In this document: positions 17,764-26,251 of the stretch, in pieces
Position numbering within the stretch: position 1 is the first letter of the stretch
How the letters are laid out: the number at the start of each line of letters is the position of its first letter
From: Neptunicoccus cionae
GTDB taxonomy: Bacteria > Pseudomonadota > Alphaproteobacteria > Rhodobacterales > Rhodobacteraceae
Direction of reading: 5' to 3'
DNA length: 64,000 nt
Assembly (NCBI RefSeq): GCF_014643735.1
Contig: NZ_BMKA01000007.1
Location: forward strand, 53,881-117,880
Notes under the pieces: model-generated
What the model saw: the letters and a program-made list of their open reading frames with translations, nothing else
Told to the model about the DNA's origin: nothing
The model's database searches: none
Made by a program: the position numbers and the translations under genes

Positions 17764-19719
17764 CTAGCCGCCGATCAGATCCTTGCTCAGGCGCAACGGC
17801 TTTGCTGTGCCGCTCAGCCGCATCCGATAGACGAACAGTGCCTCGCTGACCCGCATCACATAGTTGCGGGTTTCGCGGTATGGGATGTGCTCGATCCAGT
17901 CGATCTGGTCGATCTGCGGAGCACGGGGATCGCCGAATTCTTCTATCCAGCGGTCTGCGCGGTGGGGGCCGGCATTATAGGCAGCAAAGGCGAGGATATA
18001 GGACCCGTCATAGCGTTCCAGCATGGACGCAAGATAAGCCGTGCCAAGCTGCGCGTTATAGCGCCAGTCTTCGGACAGTCGGGTCTTGGAATATTCGACA
18101 CCTATGTCCTTTGCCACCTCCTTGGCGGTTCCGGGCATGACCTGCATCAAGCCCCGCGCCCCCGCCGGAGAAACCGCTTCGGGGTTCAACTCGCTCTCGC
18201 GCCGCGCAATAGCCAACGCCAGTTCGGGGGCCACATCGCCCGAATGTTTGGCCAGTTCCGTCACAGGGAAATAGCTGCGGGGCAGAATAAACCCGCGCTT
18301 CGCAGCCTCTTTTGCCACGGCCAGCGCCACATAGGGCCGGTCAAGCGACAGGGCGAGATCGGCCAGATGGGTCGTCTGTTCCTGCGAAGTGGTCTCCGCT
18401 ACGTGGGAAAAGAACCATCGCATCAGGTATTGCCGGTCAATGGCATGCAACAGCAGACCCGCACGAACGGGACTGGAGGCTGCAAGCGGGCTGTCAGCCC
18501 AATCTTTAACCTCTCCGGTGCCCGTCAACTGGATGTCTGGTTCAGCTGCGATTTTCTCGGCGGCCAACTGCCCGTAAAAGCTGGTTTGATGCTCCGCGCC
18601 TTGCCGGAAATACTCTGCCGCTTTGTCGAAGTCCTTAAGCGCTTCGGCGGCACGTCCCCGCCAATAGCCCGCCCGCCCGAGACTGATCGGGGTGCGGACC
18701 GCGTTATAGTGGTTTTCAAAGTGTATGGCTGCCTGTTCGGGAGCTGCGAGCTTTCGCAACGCTACATAGCCTGCGATCCATTCAAGGTCCGCATAATCGC
18801 TGCCCTCGCTCAGCCCGTGCTGGCTGGCCAGCCAATAGGCCAGATCGGGATCGCCCGCCCGCATGGCGCGGCGCGCATAGGTGCGGCGGCGGTTGCCCCA
18901 TTCCTCGGCGCGCCCCAGATTGGACACATCGGCGGATTGTTCAGCAAGCAGTGCCTCGGCATCGTCCCAGCGGTTTTTCTTGACCCGCCACATGAAGCGA
19001 TCATAGGCCAGTCCGCCATCAAGCTGCAGGGCCTTGGGGACTCTTTCAATCGCTGCATCCACACCGTCGGCTGTTTCCTGCAACGCAATCCGCGCCAGCG
19101 CCAGAGTCTGCCGCTCTTCTGGGACAAGCGGCATCATTCGCCGCGCGGCCGAGATACGCCCCCGCCATAACAGCATGTCCTGCCGTGCAATATGATGGGG
19201 CTTTAGCGTGTCTTCATATTCGGCCAGCAGGGTTGTTTCTAACGTGGTGGTCAGGGAAAGTGTCGTCCATGCGCGGATCGCCTCGGCACGGGCCTTGTCC
19301 GGCTGTCCGTCCTTTGCATAGGCCTTGACGAGCCGTACCGCGCCAATGCCCGTCTGCGGTTGTTCAGCGGCAAAATAGGAGATGACCACTTTTGGCTCGG
19401 CGTCGGTCGGGATTTTCACCTCGCCCTTGGCCCGCAGGGATTTCAACCCCGGCCAGTCCGGATGCTCCGTTAGAAATTCTACATATTCCGACCAGTTCCC
19501 GTTGTCTCGTCGAAGGCGTTGCCATTCCAGCAGAGCCCGCGCGACAGGATCGCTGATCCCGTTCATCAGATCGTCAAGCTGATCCCATTTGCGGGCCGCG
19601 ATCGCGGCAAGAGCCTGCTCCACCCCGGTTGTGTCAACCTTGGTCGCAGACTGGCCTACCGCACCGCGCGGCGCTGCAAAAGCCAGCAGTGAAACCGTTA
19701 GGATAATCAAAAAACGCAT
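17764..19719 (-). CDS. soluble lytic murein transglycosylase (Slt70-like)
   Basis: 651 residues from the ATG at 19717-19719, chosen because it opens a signal peptide (MRFLIILTVSLLAFAAPRGA) after a G-rich ribosome binding site; the upstream in-frame extension has no such signal. A long alpha-helical superhelical U-domain fills residues about 40-470. The C-terminal lysozyme-like SLT domain has the catalytic glutamate in RRESELN (Glu508), then GARGLMQVMPGTA and YNAGPHR. It cleaves the MurNAc-GlcNAc bond of peptidoglycan in the periplasm, producing 1,6-anhydro ends. It stands divergent from dapA with about 150 bases between. Confidence 0.92.
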   Translation of the reverse strand: MRFLIILTVSLLAFAAPRGAVGQSATKVDTTGVEQALAAIAARKWDQLDDLMNGISDPVARALLEWQRLRRDNGNWSEYVEFLTEHPDWPGLKSLRAKGEVKIPTDAEPKVVISYFAAEQPQTGIGAVRLVKAYAKDGQPDKARAEAIRAWTTLSLTTTLETTLLAEYEDTLKPHHIARQDMLLWRGRISAARRMMPLVPEERQTLALARIALQETADGVDAAIERVPKALQLDGGLAYDRFMWRVKKNRWDDAEALLAEQSADVSNLGRAEEWGNRRRTYARRAMRAGDPDLAYWLASQHGLSEGSDYADLEWIAGYVALRKLAAPEQAAIHFENHYNAVRTPISLGRAGYWRGRAAEALKDFDKAAEYFRQGAEHQTSFYGQLAAEKIAAEPDIQLTGTGEVKDWADSPLAASSPVRAGLLLHAIDRQYLMRWFFSHVAETTSQEQTTHLADLALSLDRPYVALAVAKEAAKRGFILPRSYFPVTELAKHSGDVAPELALAIARRESELNPEAVSPAGARGLMQVMPGTAKEVAKDIGVEYSKTRLSEDWRYNAQLGTAYLASMLERYDGSYILAFAAYNAGPHRADRWIEEFGDPRAPQIDQIDWIEHIPYRETRNYVMRVSEALFVYRMRLSGTAKPLRLSKDLIGG

Positions 19720-19867
19720 ACAACACCCCCAAAGACGCTCTAATGATAGCGTGTAACAACAGTATTTCACCCCTTTGACGAAGCAATTCAATTTTTCGTC
19801 GTTCCGTTTCATTAATTTCCCTGCTAATTGGACCCGACTCAATTCATCCCAACCGGAGGCCAAGCCC

Positions 19868-20740
19868 ATGTTTAAAGGTTCCTATGTCGCGCTTATCACC
19901 CCGTTTTCGAACGGTAAGGTGGATGACAAGGCGCTCAAGGACTTGGTCAATTGGCATATTGCCGAAGGGACTCACGGTCTGGTTCCTGTGGGAACAACCG
20001 GCGAAAGCCCCACTTTGACCCATGTAGAGCACGAGCATGTGATCAAAGTTGTGGTGGAAACCGCAGCAGGCCGCGTGCCTGTGATTGCGGGTGCTGGTTC
20101 GAACAACACGGACGAAGCCCTGCGTTTTACCCAATACGCCAAAGACATCGGCGCGGATGGTGCGCTGGTGGTGACGCCGTATTACAACAAGCCGACACAA
20201 CGCGGGTTGATCGCCCATTTCGAAGCGGTAAACGAGGTCGGCCTGCCGATCATCATTTATAACATCCCGCCCCGCAGCGTGGTGGATATGACGCCCGCAA
20301 CCATGGGGCAACTGGCCAAGCTGGACAATATCGTCGGCGTGAAAGATGCCACCGCCGATCTGTCCCGCGTTTGTGCTCAGCGCATTCATTGCGGCACGGA
20401 TTTCATCCAGATGTCCGGTGAAGATGCCACCGCTCACGGGTTCAACGCCCAAGGCGGCGTCGGCTGTATTTCGGTCACGGCCAACGTCGCACCGAAACTG
20501 TGTTCTGACCTGCAAGAGGCTACTCTGGCCGGTGATTATGCCAAAGCGCTGGAGCTTCAGGACAAATTGATGCCGTTGCACGAAGCTATCTTCACCGAGC
20601 CGGGCCTTGTGGGTGCGAAATACGGTGTGTCCAAGCTCGGCCATTGCTCTGCCGAGGTGCGTCTGCCCCTGACGCCACTGCTGGCAGAGACTGAAGCCAA
20701 GATGGATGCAGCCATGCGCACGGCCGGTTTGATCAACTGA
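19868..20740 (+). CDS. dapA: 4-hydroxy-tetrahydrodipicolinate synthase
   Basis: 290 residues beginning [13 protein letters not shown] after the ribosome binding site CCGGAGG; the longer frame from 19775 has no support. Active-site features are [10 protein letters not shown] (41-50), the tyrosine in [10 protein letters not shown] (Tyr131) and the Schiff-base lysine in [10 protein letters not shown] (Lys159). It condenses pyruvate with aspartate semialdehyde, the first step of diaminopimelate/lysine synthesis. A hairpin with a T-run follows the stop. The next two genes (P-loop kinase, smpB) probably have their own transcript. Confidence 0.95.
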   Translation: MFKGSYVALITPFSNGKVDDKALKDLVNWHIAEGTHGLVPVGTTGESPTLTHVEHEHVIKVVVETAAGRVPVIAGAGSNNTDEALRFTQYAKDIGADGALVVTPYYNKPTQRGLIAHFEAVNEVGLPIIIYNIPPRSVVDMTPATMGQLAKLDNIVGVKDATADLSRVCAQRIHCGTDFIQMSGEDATAHGFNAQGGVGCISVTANVAPKLCSDLQEATLAGDYAKALELQDKLMPLHEAIFTEPGLVGAKYGVSKLGHCSAEVRLPLTPLLAETEAKMDAAMRTAGLIN

Positions 20741-20787
20741 TCCGACCTGTCACGCGCGCCTGCGCTGCGTTGAAAATTTGAATTTTA

Positions 20788-20819
20788 CGGCGGGGGCAGG
20801 GAATGCTGCCGCCGTTTTT
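20788..20819 (+). terminator. rho-independent terminator after dapA
   Basis: CGGCGG...GGCAG pairs with CTGCCGCCG (two-base bulge on the left arm) and is followed directly by TTTTT, 48 bases after the dapA stop and immediately before the next gene start at 20825. Confidence 0.7.
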
Positions 20820-20824
20820 GTTGA

Positions 20825-21355
20825 ATGGATGATATTTTGACTGCACATAAGAAACCCTGTGATGTTCACTTGATTGCCGGTTGCACTGGTGCCGGTAAAT
20901 CCACCTATTCCTTCCGTCTGGCACAGGAATTGCGCGGCGTGCGCTTTGCTATAGATGAATGGATGGAGCGGCTGCACAATCAGGACAAACCCGCAGAGCT
21001 GCGGTTCGAGTGGTTCTATGAGCGTGTGCAGCGCAACTGCCACCAGATGCGCAAGATGGCCGAGCAGTTGGTCCCGCTGGGCGTTCCAGTGATTTTCGAC
21101 TGTGGATTGACCAACAGCCATGAGCGGGGCATTTTTGAAAACTGGGCAGAAGAGCATGGTTTTTCCACGCAATTACATTATGTAGATGTTCCAACGGAAA
21201 TACGCTGGCAGCGGGTGTTGAAACGTAATGCCGAACAGGCCGAGACCTTTCAATTTGAGGTCACGAGAGAAATGTTCGACGGGATCAACGCCATGTGGGA
21301 AGCCCCGAGCGAAGAAGAAATGCACCGTTTGCACGGTGTCAGGATAACAGACTAA
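20825..21355 (+). CDS. P-loop (AAA_33-type) kinase-like protein
   Basis: 176 residues. [16 protein letters not shown] (residues about 18-33) is a Walker A motif, [14 protein letters not shown] gives the Walker B-like acid, and the later arginine-rich helix ([13 protein letters not shown]) fits a lid. This is the small-molecule/nucleoside kinase-like P-loop class that also includes zeta-toxin relatives and chloramphenicol phosphotransferase-like proteins; no substrate can be assigned. The stop TAA overlaps the smpB ATG (TAATG), so the two are probably translated together. The start has no strong ribosome binding site; the next in-frame methionines come too late to keep Walker A. Confidence 0.7.
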   Translation: MDDILTAHKKPCDVHLIAGCTGAGKSTYSFRLAQELRGVRFAIDEWMERLHNQDKPAELRFEWFYERVQRNCHQMRKMAEQLVPLGVPVIFDCGLTNSHERGIFENWAEEHGFSTQLHYVDVPTEIRWQRVLKRNAEQAETFQFEVTREMFDGINAMWEAPSEEEMHRLHGVRITD

Positions 21356-21837
21356 TGGCCGCAAAGAAGAAGAAAGCCGATCCGAACAACAAGCTCGTCG
21401 CGGAGAACCGCCGCGCGCGCTATGACTATGCCGTGGAAGATACGGTGGAGTGTGGCATGGTGCTGCAAGGCTCCGAGGTGAAATCTTTGCGGCTTGGGTC
21501 GGCCAATATTGCTGAAAGCTACGCAACGGTTGAAGACGGCGAGTTATGGTTGGTGAACAGCGCGATCCAGCCTTATGCGCAGGCCAAATCCTTCAACCAC
21601 GAAGAGCGCCGCCGCCGCAAGCTTCTGGCTTCCAAACGGGAACTGGCCAAGATGTGGCAAAGCATTGGTCGGAAGGGCATGACGCTTGTTCCGCTAAAGC
21701 TTTACTTCAACGACAAAGGTTTGGCGAAACTGCTGATCGGCATCGCCAAAGGTAAGCGCCTGTCGGATAAACGCGAAACTGAAAAGAAACGGGACTGGCA
21801 GAAGCAGAAGGCACGGCTTTTGCGGGACAACAGCTGA
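21355..21837 (+). CDS. smpB: SsrA-binding protein SmpB
   Basis: 160 residues. The family motifs [31 protein letters not shown], and the C-terminal [17 protein letters not shown] are all present. SmpB delivers tmRNA to stalled ribosomes; its partner RNase R is encoded at 10753. The start at 21355 overlaps the kinase stop; the extended frame from 21295 lies inside the kinase gene. A tmRNA gene is not seen in this window. Confidence 0.95.
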   Translation: MAAKKKKADPNNKLVAENRRARYDYAVEDTVECGMVLQGSEVKSLRLGSANIAESYATVEDGELWLVNSAIQPYAQAKSFNHEERRRRKLLASKRELAKMWQSIGRKGMTLVPLKLYFNDKGLAKLLIGIAKGKRLSDKRETEKKRDWQKQKARLLRDNS

Positions 21838-21906
21838 TCGTCAGGGGCGGAGCGCAATTCTCCCCTTGGCAAAGCTGCGCGTCTGTTTTCTTATGACAGC
21901 CAACAC

Positions 21907-21933
21907 TTGAAACCTGTTACAGGCAGGGATAAT
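21907..21933 (+). promoter_or_regulatory. possible promoter with internal palindrome upstream of sseA
   Basis: TTGAAA (21907-21912) and GATAAT (21928-21933) resemble a sigma-70 promoter, but the spacing is 15 instead of 17. Between them lies the 11-base palindrome CCTGTTACAGG (21913-21923), where a repressor could sit. The sseA ATG follows 27 bases later. No experimental support. Confidence 0.35.
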
Positions 21934-21960
21934 CCCAAGGGAACAGCGCAGAGGTATTTT

Positions 21961-22812
21961 ATGGCACAAAGTGATCAAACAACCATCGTATCAACCGACT
22001 GGTTGGCCCAGCATCTGGATGCACCGGATTTGCGCATATTGGACGCGACCACCTATCTGCCGGGCGATCCACGGGATGCCAAGGCGAATTACGACGCGTC
22101 CCACATCCCCGGTGCGCGTTTTTTTGACATAGACGATGTGTCTGACAGTAATTCCGACCTGCCCCATATGGCCCCCCCTACTGAAAAATTCATGTCCCGT
22201 ATGCGCGCCCTTGGTGTGGGTGACGGACACCGCGTGGTGGTTTATGACAGCGAAGGTCTGTTTTCCGCTGCCCGTGTCTGGTGGTTGTTCCGCCATATGG
22301 GCCAGATGGACGTGGCCGTTCTGGATGGCGGCCTGCCCAAGTGGATCGCCGAAGGCCACCCCACCGAAGACCTACCCCCCATGATCCGCGACCGTCACAT
22401 GACCGCACGGCGGGACGCAACGCTGGTCAAGGATGTGACACAGGTGGCGCTGGCCTCCAAACTGAACCAAGCCGAAATCGTAGATGCCCGCGCGGCAGAG
22501 CGTTTCCGTGGGGAGACCGAGGAACCCCGCGAGGGGCTGCGTTCCGGCCATATCCCGAATTCCAAGAACGTGCCGTTCAAGTCCCTTTTGAACGAGAACA
22601 GCACCTTCAAATCCCCCGATGACCTGCGCGCAGTCTTTACTGATGCCGGCGTTGATCTGAACCGCCCCGTAATCACCACTTGTGGATCCGGTGTAACCGC
22701 TGCGATTCTGTCGCTTGCACTAGAGATTATCGGCCATCGGGACCATTCGCTCTATGACGGATCATGGGCGGAATGGGGTAGTTACAACGACTTGAAAGTA
22801 GAACAGGGCTAA
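21961..22812 (+). CDS. sseA: 3-mercaptopyruvate sulfurtransferase
   Basis: 283 residues, two tandem rhodanese domains. The first, inactive domain contains VSTDWLAQHL and GHIPGAR-like ASHIPGARFFDID; the second holds the active site CGSGVTA with Cys241, whose loop is that of mercaptopyruvate sulfurtransferases rather than thiosulfate sulfurtransferases. It moves sulfur from 3-mercaptopyruvate to thiol acceptors or cyanide. The ATG at 21961 starts the conserved domain; an upstream TTG in frame overlaps the possible promoter. The aminotransferase follows after 21 bases and may supply mercaptopyruvate by cysteine transamination (inference). Confidence 0.88.
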   Translation: MAQSDQTTIVSTDWLAQHLDAPDLRILDATTYLPGDPRDAKANYDASHIPGARFFDIDDVSDSNSDLPHMAPPTEKFMSRMRALGVGDGHRVVVYDSEGLFSAARVWWLFRHMGQMDVAVLDGGLPKWIAEGHPTEDLPPMIRDRHMTARRDATLVKDVTQVALASKLNQAEIVDARAAERFRGETEEPREGLRSGHIPNSKNVPFKSLLNENSTFKSPDDLRAVFTDAGVDLNRPVITTCGSGVTAAILSLALEIIGHRDHSLYDGSWAEWGSYNDLKVEQG

Positions 22813-22833
22813 GGCCCGATTAAGGATACGACA

Positions 22834-24018
22834 ATGCTCGAGAACCTGACACAGCAACCGCCTGACAAGATTATCATGCTCAGCGGCATGTTCCGCGCCG
22901 ACCCGCGCTCTGAAAAGATCGACCTTGGTGTCGGTGTTTATAAAGACGCCAACGGCAACACGCCGATCATGCGGGCGGTCAAGAAGGCTGAACAGTTGTT
23001 GTGGGATACGGAAACCACCAAAAGCTATACCGCGTTGATCGGGGATGGCGGCTTTCACAAGGTAATGGCTGATCTGGTGCTTGGCGACGCAGTTGAAGCA
23101 GAACGCCTGTCCTTTGCCCACGCGCCCGGTGGCACAGGGGCGATCCGTCAGATTCTGGAACTGATCAAAGTGGCCTCTCCGGATGCGACTGTCTGGATGT
23201 CAGACCCAACTTGGCCAAACCATCCTGCGATGGTCAAAGGCGTTGGCATTCCGATGCGGACCTATGCCTATTTTGACGCAGATACGGGTGCTGTGAACTT
23301 TGATGGTATGATGGCGGATCTGGCAGAAGCCAAAGCCGGTGACGTTGTGATCCTGCACGGCTGTTGTCACAACCCGACCGGCGCCAACCTGAACGAAACC
23401 CAATGGCAACAGGTTGCCGATCTGCTGCTTGAAAAAGAAGCGATCCCGTTTGTGGACATCGCCTATCAGGGCTTTGGTGACGGGCTGCAAAAAGACGCAT
23501 TCGGTGTGCGCTTGCTGGCGGAAAAATGCCCCGAGGTTCTGATCTCGGCAAGCTGTTCCAAGAACTTCGGCATCTACCGCGAGCGTTGCGGTCTGGTGAT
23601 TGCCATTTCGCGGGATTCCGAAAACGCCGGTCTGACCCAAGGGATGCTGTCGAGCCTGAACCGTTTGAATTTCAGCTTTCCGCCGGATCACGGTGCACGG
23701 CTGGTGACGATGGTTCTAAGCGACCCTGAACTGCGGGCCGATTGGGAAGCCGAACTGGAAGAGGTGCGCACCAGCATGCTCGGTCTGCGCAAGAAGCTGG
23801 CGGATGCGCTGCGCGACGAAACAGGTTCGGACCGCTACGGCTTTATCGCTGAACACCGCGGCATGTTCTCTCGTCTGGGGCTGACCGAAGAACAGGTCAC
23901 CAAACTGCGCGAGGATCACGGCATTTATATGATCGGTGACAGCCGCTTCAACGTGGCCGGATTGTCCGAAGCTTCTATTCCGAAGATTGCCAAGGCTGTC
24001 GTCGCTGTTGGTGGCTAG
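22834..24018 (+). CDS. aromatic amino acid/aspartate aminotransferase (class I)
   Basis: 394 residues. DLGVGVYKDANGNTPIMRAVKKAE is the N-terminal hallmark of the subgroup Ialpha aspartate/tyrosine aminotransferases. HGCCHNPTGAN binds the cofactor phosphate/ring region and SASCSKNFGIYRERCG carries the pyridoxal-phosphate lysine (Lys243). The family swaps amino groups between aspartate, phenylalanine, tyrosine and 2-oxo acids; tyrosine/aromatic specificity is likely but not proved. It follows sseA by 21 bases, so the two probably form an operon. Its strong terminator (24046-24080) lies inside the convergent TetR gene. Confidence 0.87.
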   Translation: MLENLTQQPPDKIIMLSGMFRADPRSEKIDLGVGVYKDANGNTPIMRAVKKAEQLLWDTETTKSYTALIGDGGFHKVMADLVLGDAVEAERLSFAHAPGGTGAIRQILELIKVASPDATVWMSDPTWPNHPAMVKGVGIPMRTYAYFDADTGAVNFDGMMADLAEAKAGDVVILHGCCHNPTGANLNETQWQQVADLLLEKEAIPFVDIAYQGFGDGLQKDAFGVRLLAEKCPEVLISASCSKNFGIYRERCGLVIAISRDSENAGLTQGMLSSLNRLNFSFPPDHGARLVTMVLSDPELRADWEAELEEVRTSMLGLRKKLADALRDETGSDRYGFIAEHRGMFSRLGLTEEQVTKLREDHGIYMIGDSRFNVAGLSEASIPKIAKAVVAVGG

Positions 24019-24021
24019 GCT

Positions 24022-24627
24022 TTAGGTACCATAAAGTTTCTGGATGACCGCACAGGCCTTGTCTGTGCGGTCTTCTTTTTGCGCCTCTGTCAGTTCGGGG
24101 ATAACGCCTGTGACTCGCTGGATTTGGGTATCCCCGATCAAGACTGTCAGAAACATATCCGCAATTTCGCTGCAATTGCTGCGATGCAGCAATTTGCGAT
24201 CCAGCGCGATGCGGATCAGGCTTTCGACCAGCGGGGCGATGGTGTTTTTGCTTTCCCGCGCAATTGCGTCGCCCAACATTCCGGTGTGATATACATCCCC
24301 CGCCGCAGCACGGCTCAATGCAATGGCGCGGCGACTGGTGACGAGTTCCAGCAGTAGCGGACCAAGCAACCGCAGCTCCTCTATCGTGTCGCCATCCTCT
24401 TGAATTGATTGGGTTAACTGCGCTTTGACTGTCGCCGCGTTTTCTGCGACCAGACTGGCAAACAATGTCTGTTTATTGCCATACCAGCGATAAAGCGTTT
24501 CATTCGAACACCCCGCCTGCCGCGCGATATCCAGCATAGAAGCGCCTTTGTAGCCCTTCTTTTCCAGAACGGTATAAGCGGCTTTCTGAATGCGCGTGCG
24601 GCGGTCTTTTTGCTTGGCGGTTTCCAC
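24022..24627 (-). CDS. TetR/AcrR family transcriptional regulator
   Basis: 201 residues. The N-terminal helix-turn-helix is typical: RTRIQKAAYTVLEKKGYKGASMLDIARQAGCSNETLYRWYGNKQTLF, residues about 10-57. The C-terminal ligand-binding part is not assignable to a class of inducer. The gene is convergent with the aminotransferase, with only three bases between stops, and its last 60 bases contain that gene's terminator hairpin on the plus strand. Two TGTACAGAA direct repeats upstream (24654-24701) could be its operator. Confidence 0.85.
   Translation of the reverse strand: METAKQKDRRTRIQKAAYTVLEKKGYKGASMLDIARQAGCSNETLYRWYGNKQTLFASLVAENAATVKAQLTQSIQEDGDTIEELRLLGPLLLELVTSRRAIALSRAAAGDVYHTGMLGDAIARESKNTIAPLVESLIRIALDRKLLHRSNCSEIADMFLTVLIGDTQIQRVTGVIPELTEAQKEDRTDKACAVIQKLYGT
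24046..24080 (+). terminator. rho-independent terminator of the aminotransferase, inside the TetR gene
   Basis: GACCGCACAG and CTGTGCGGTC form a perfect 10-pair stem with a 7-base loop, followed by TTCTTTTT. It begins 28 bases after the aminotransferase stop and lies entirely within the 3' coding end of the opposite-strand TetR gene. Confidence 0.85.
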
Positions 24628-24653
24628 GATTATCCCCCTGTTCTGACAGGTAG

Positions 24654-24701
24654 TGTACAGAATAGTACGGAAGAACGCAAAGCGTATTATTTTGTACAGA
24701 A
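24654..24701. promoter_or_regulatory. direct repeats TGTACAGAA, candidate regulator sites
   Basis: TGTACAGAA occurs at 24654-24662 and again at 24693-24701, 39 bases apart, in the 109-base gap upstream of the TetR gene and downstream of the DUF2268-like gene. Repeats near the start of a TetR gene are commonly autoregulatory operators; this is inference. Confidence 0.4.
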
Positions 24702-24736
24702 ATCAAGGATGAGGAGGTCTTAATGGTGGGTTGGCT

Positions 24737-25399
24737 TCACGAAACCAAAGCCTGCGCTGCCACGGCGTTCAGCACTTTGGGGGCGGGCACGTTGATCAGC
24801 CGCTCCGGTGTCAGGTCCGCACCGCTGAGCAGCCAGTTTTCAACAATACGCGCGCCCATGGTATAGCCGAGCCAGCGCGGATAGGCGCCCGCACCGGAAA
24901 ACCACTCGCTGTGGTCAAATTTGGTGGACATCATTGTGCGCTGATCCGGCCAGAGCTTTACCAGTTCATCGTCATCAAAGGCGCAGTCCCACGGTTCACG
25001 GGGGGAGTCGAACACAAGTCGCACGAACTGGGCGGCAAGCCCTTCGCTGACCATTGCCCCACCCAGCGTAAAGCCATAGCCCGGCCCCGCAGCCCGCATG
25101 GCAAGATGGGCGGTCTTTACCATCTGCCGCTGCACAAGACCGTTGGTCAATGTGTCGGCGAAATTCTCGTTGTAGGGGTCAAAGATCAACGTGCTAAGGT
25201 TCGGACGGGTCACATGGGCGGACATTCCGGTTTCCGGCGTCACGGTTTCATTGCCCCGCTCGATCAGCACATCCATCTGCGAGGGGCGGACGAATGGAGA
25301 CATCAAACCGTAGGCGTCGTTGATCTGTCCGGTGATCCGGTCTTTCCACGCGCTAAGATCGCCCGTGGCATCCAGCCAATGTAAGGTCCAATTGCTCAC
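24737..25399 (-). CDS. DUF2268-like protein lacking the expected zinc motif
   Basis: 220 residues. The pattern around residues 91-125 (RQMVKTAHLAMRAAGPGYGFTLGG, then AMVSEGLAAQF) resembles the core of DUF2268 putative zinc proteases, in which a helix with HExxH precedes a conserved SEGLA. Here the helix reads KTAHL at 95-99, so the glutamate and one histidine of HExxH are missing while SEGLA is kept. If the family match is right, the protein is unlikely to be a conventional zinc protease. No signal peptide or membrane segment is seen. Its minus-strand gene is divergent from the transporter at 25586. Confidence 0.55.
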   Translation of the reverse strand: MSNWTLHWLDATGDLSAWKDRITGQINDAYGLMSPFVRPSQMDVLIERGNETVTPETGMSAHVTRPNLSTLIFDPYNENFADTLTNGLVQRQMVKTAHLAMRAAGPGYGFTLGGAMVSEGLAAQFVRLVFDSPREPWDCAFDDDELVKLWPDQRTMMSTKFDHSEWFSGAGAYPRWLGYTMGARIVENWLLSGADLTPERLINVPAPKVLNAVAAQALVS

Positions 25400-25511
25400 G
25401 TTTCATTCCCAGCGTGGATGGCAGTTGCCCTATCATAGTGGATCATTTTGCCATGCCAAGGGCCGCGGCGTGCCATTTACCGGATTTCAAACTGTCACTT
25501 GCCAAGCCCGC

Positions 25512-25561
25512 GCGGAGGCGGTATGCCCCGCCAGCCCCAATACCGGGGAAAAAGTGTCCGC
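25512..25561 (+). promoter_or_regulatory. structured leader (three-helix junction) upstream of the transporter
   Basis: Three nested or adjacent perfect helices: GCGGA (25512-25516) with TCCGC (25557-25561) enclosing GGCGG/CCGCC (25517-25521/25528-25532, 6-base loop) and CCCC/GGGG (25535-25538/25545-25548, 6-base loop). An A-rich linker joins the last helix to the outer strand. It ends 24 bases before the ATG of a queuosine-precursor-type transporter. It does not match a riboswitch class I know. Confidence 0.5.
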
Positions 25562-25585
25562 TACCTTTTCAAAACGGAGAAAAAT

Positions 25586-26215
25586 ATGTCTCGTGGCCTT
25601 ATCCTTGGCGTCATCGCCATGGCGGCAGTTGTTGTCGCCTCTAATATTCTTGTGCAATTCCTGTTCGGCAACTGGCTGACCTGGGGCGCATTTACCTACC
25701 CTCTGGCATTTCTGGTGACTGACCTGACCAACCGCGTCTATGGCGTCAAAGCTGCGCGCAAAGTGGTGCTGGCCGGTTTTGCTGTCGGAATCCTTTGTTC
25801 TTTCATCGGCACGCAGATCATCGGTGAATTCGGGCCGCTGGTCACACTGCGCATCGCAATTGCCTCGGGCACGGCGTTCCTGATCGCACAACTCGTAGAT
25901 GTTTTCATCTTTAACCGTTTGCGGGACGGCGCATGGTGGCGCGCGCCGCTGGCGTCTACGCTCATTGGTTCGTCGCTCGACACTGCGTTGTTCTTTACGA
26001 TTGCCTTCGCGGGGAGCCTGACCTTTATCGAGCCTGCGAACGATGTCTCTTGGGCCGGTGAGGTTTTGCCATTGCTGGGGGTTGGTCCATTGGCTCCGTT
26101 GTGGGTCAGCCTTGGGGTTGCGGACTGGTTTGTGAAGCTTTCGCTTGCTGTGATTGCGTTGATACCGTTCCGTTATCTCGCCGTTACGCTGTCTGGTAAG
26201 AAGGCCAATATTTAG
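25586..26215 (+). CDS. VUT-family (YhhQ-like) queuosine precursor transporter
   Basis: 209 residues from the ATG at 25586, preceded by CGGAGA. About six membrane segments; AFTYPLAFLVTDLTNRVYGVKAARK is the family hallmark, followed by FIFNRLRD and LIGSSLDTALFFTIAF. YhhQ/QPTR proteins import queuosine precursors such as preQ0 or queuine for tRNA modification. The upstream in-frame extension to 25448 runs through the structured leader and is not used. The leader at 25512-25561 suggests RNA-level control. Confidence 0.82.
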   Translation: MSRGLILGVIAMAAVVVASNILVQFLFGNWLTWGAFTYPLAFLVTDLTNRVYGVKAARKVVLAGFAVGILCSFIGTQIIGEFGPLVTLRIAIASGTAFLIAQLVDVFIFNRLRDGAWWRAPLASTLIGSSLDTALFFTIAFAGSLTFIEPANDVSWAGEVLPLLGVGPLAPLWVSLGVADWFVKLSLAVIALIPFRYLAVTLSGKKANI

Positions 26216-26230
26216 GCAGGAGATAACTTC

Positions 26231-26251
26231 TTAACCACAAAATCTGGTTAA
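26231..26251. promoter_or_regulatory. inverted repeat TTAACCA-N7-TGGTTAA
   Basis: Perfect 7-base arms around CAAAATC, 15 bases after the transporter stop. AT-rich and without a U-run, it looks more like a protein-binding dyad for the small unit downstream than a terminator. Of the 318 bases between 26216 and 26533, this, the 18-codon ORF and two hairpins are the recognisable content. Confidence 0.4.

Noticed and set aside
17887-19170. Plus-strand frame of 427 codons opposite the lytic transglycosylase
   Set aside because: Antisense shadow; the minus strand carries a complete SLT enzyme with signal peptide.
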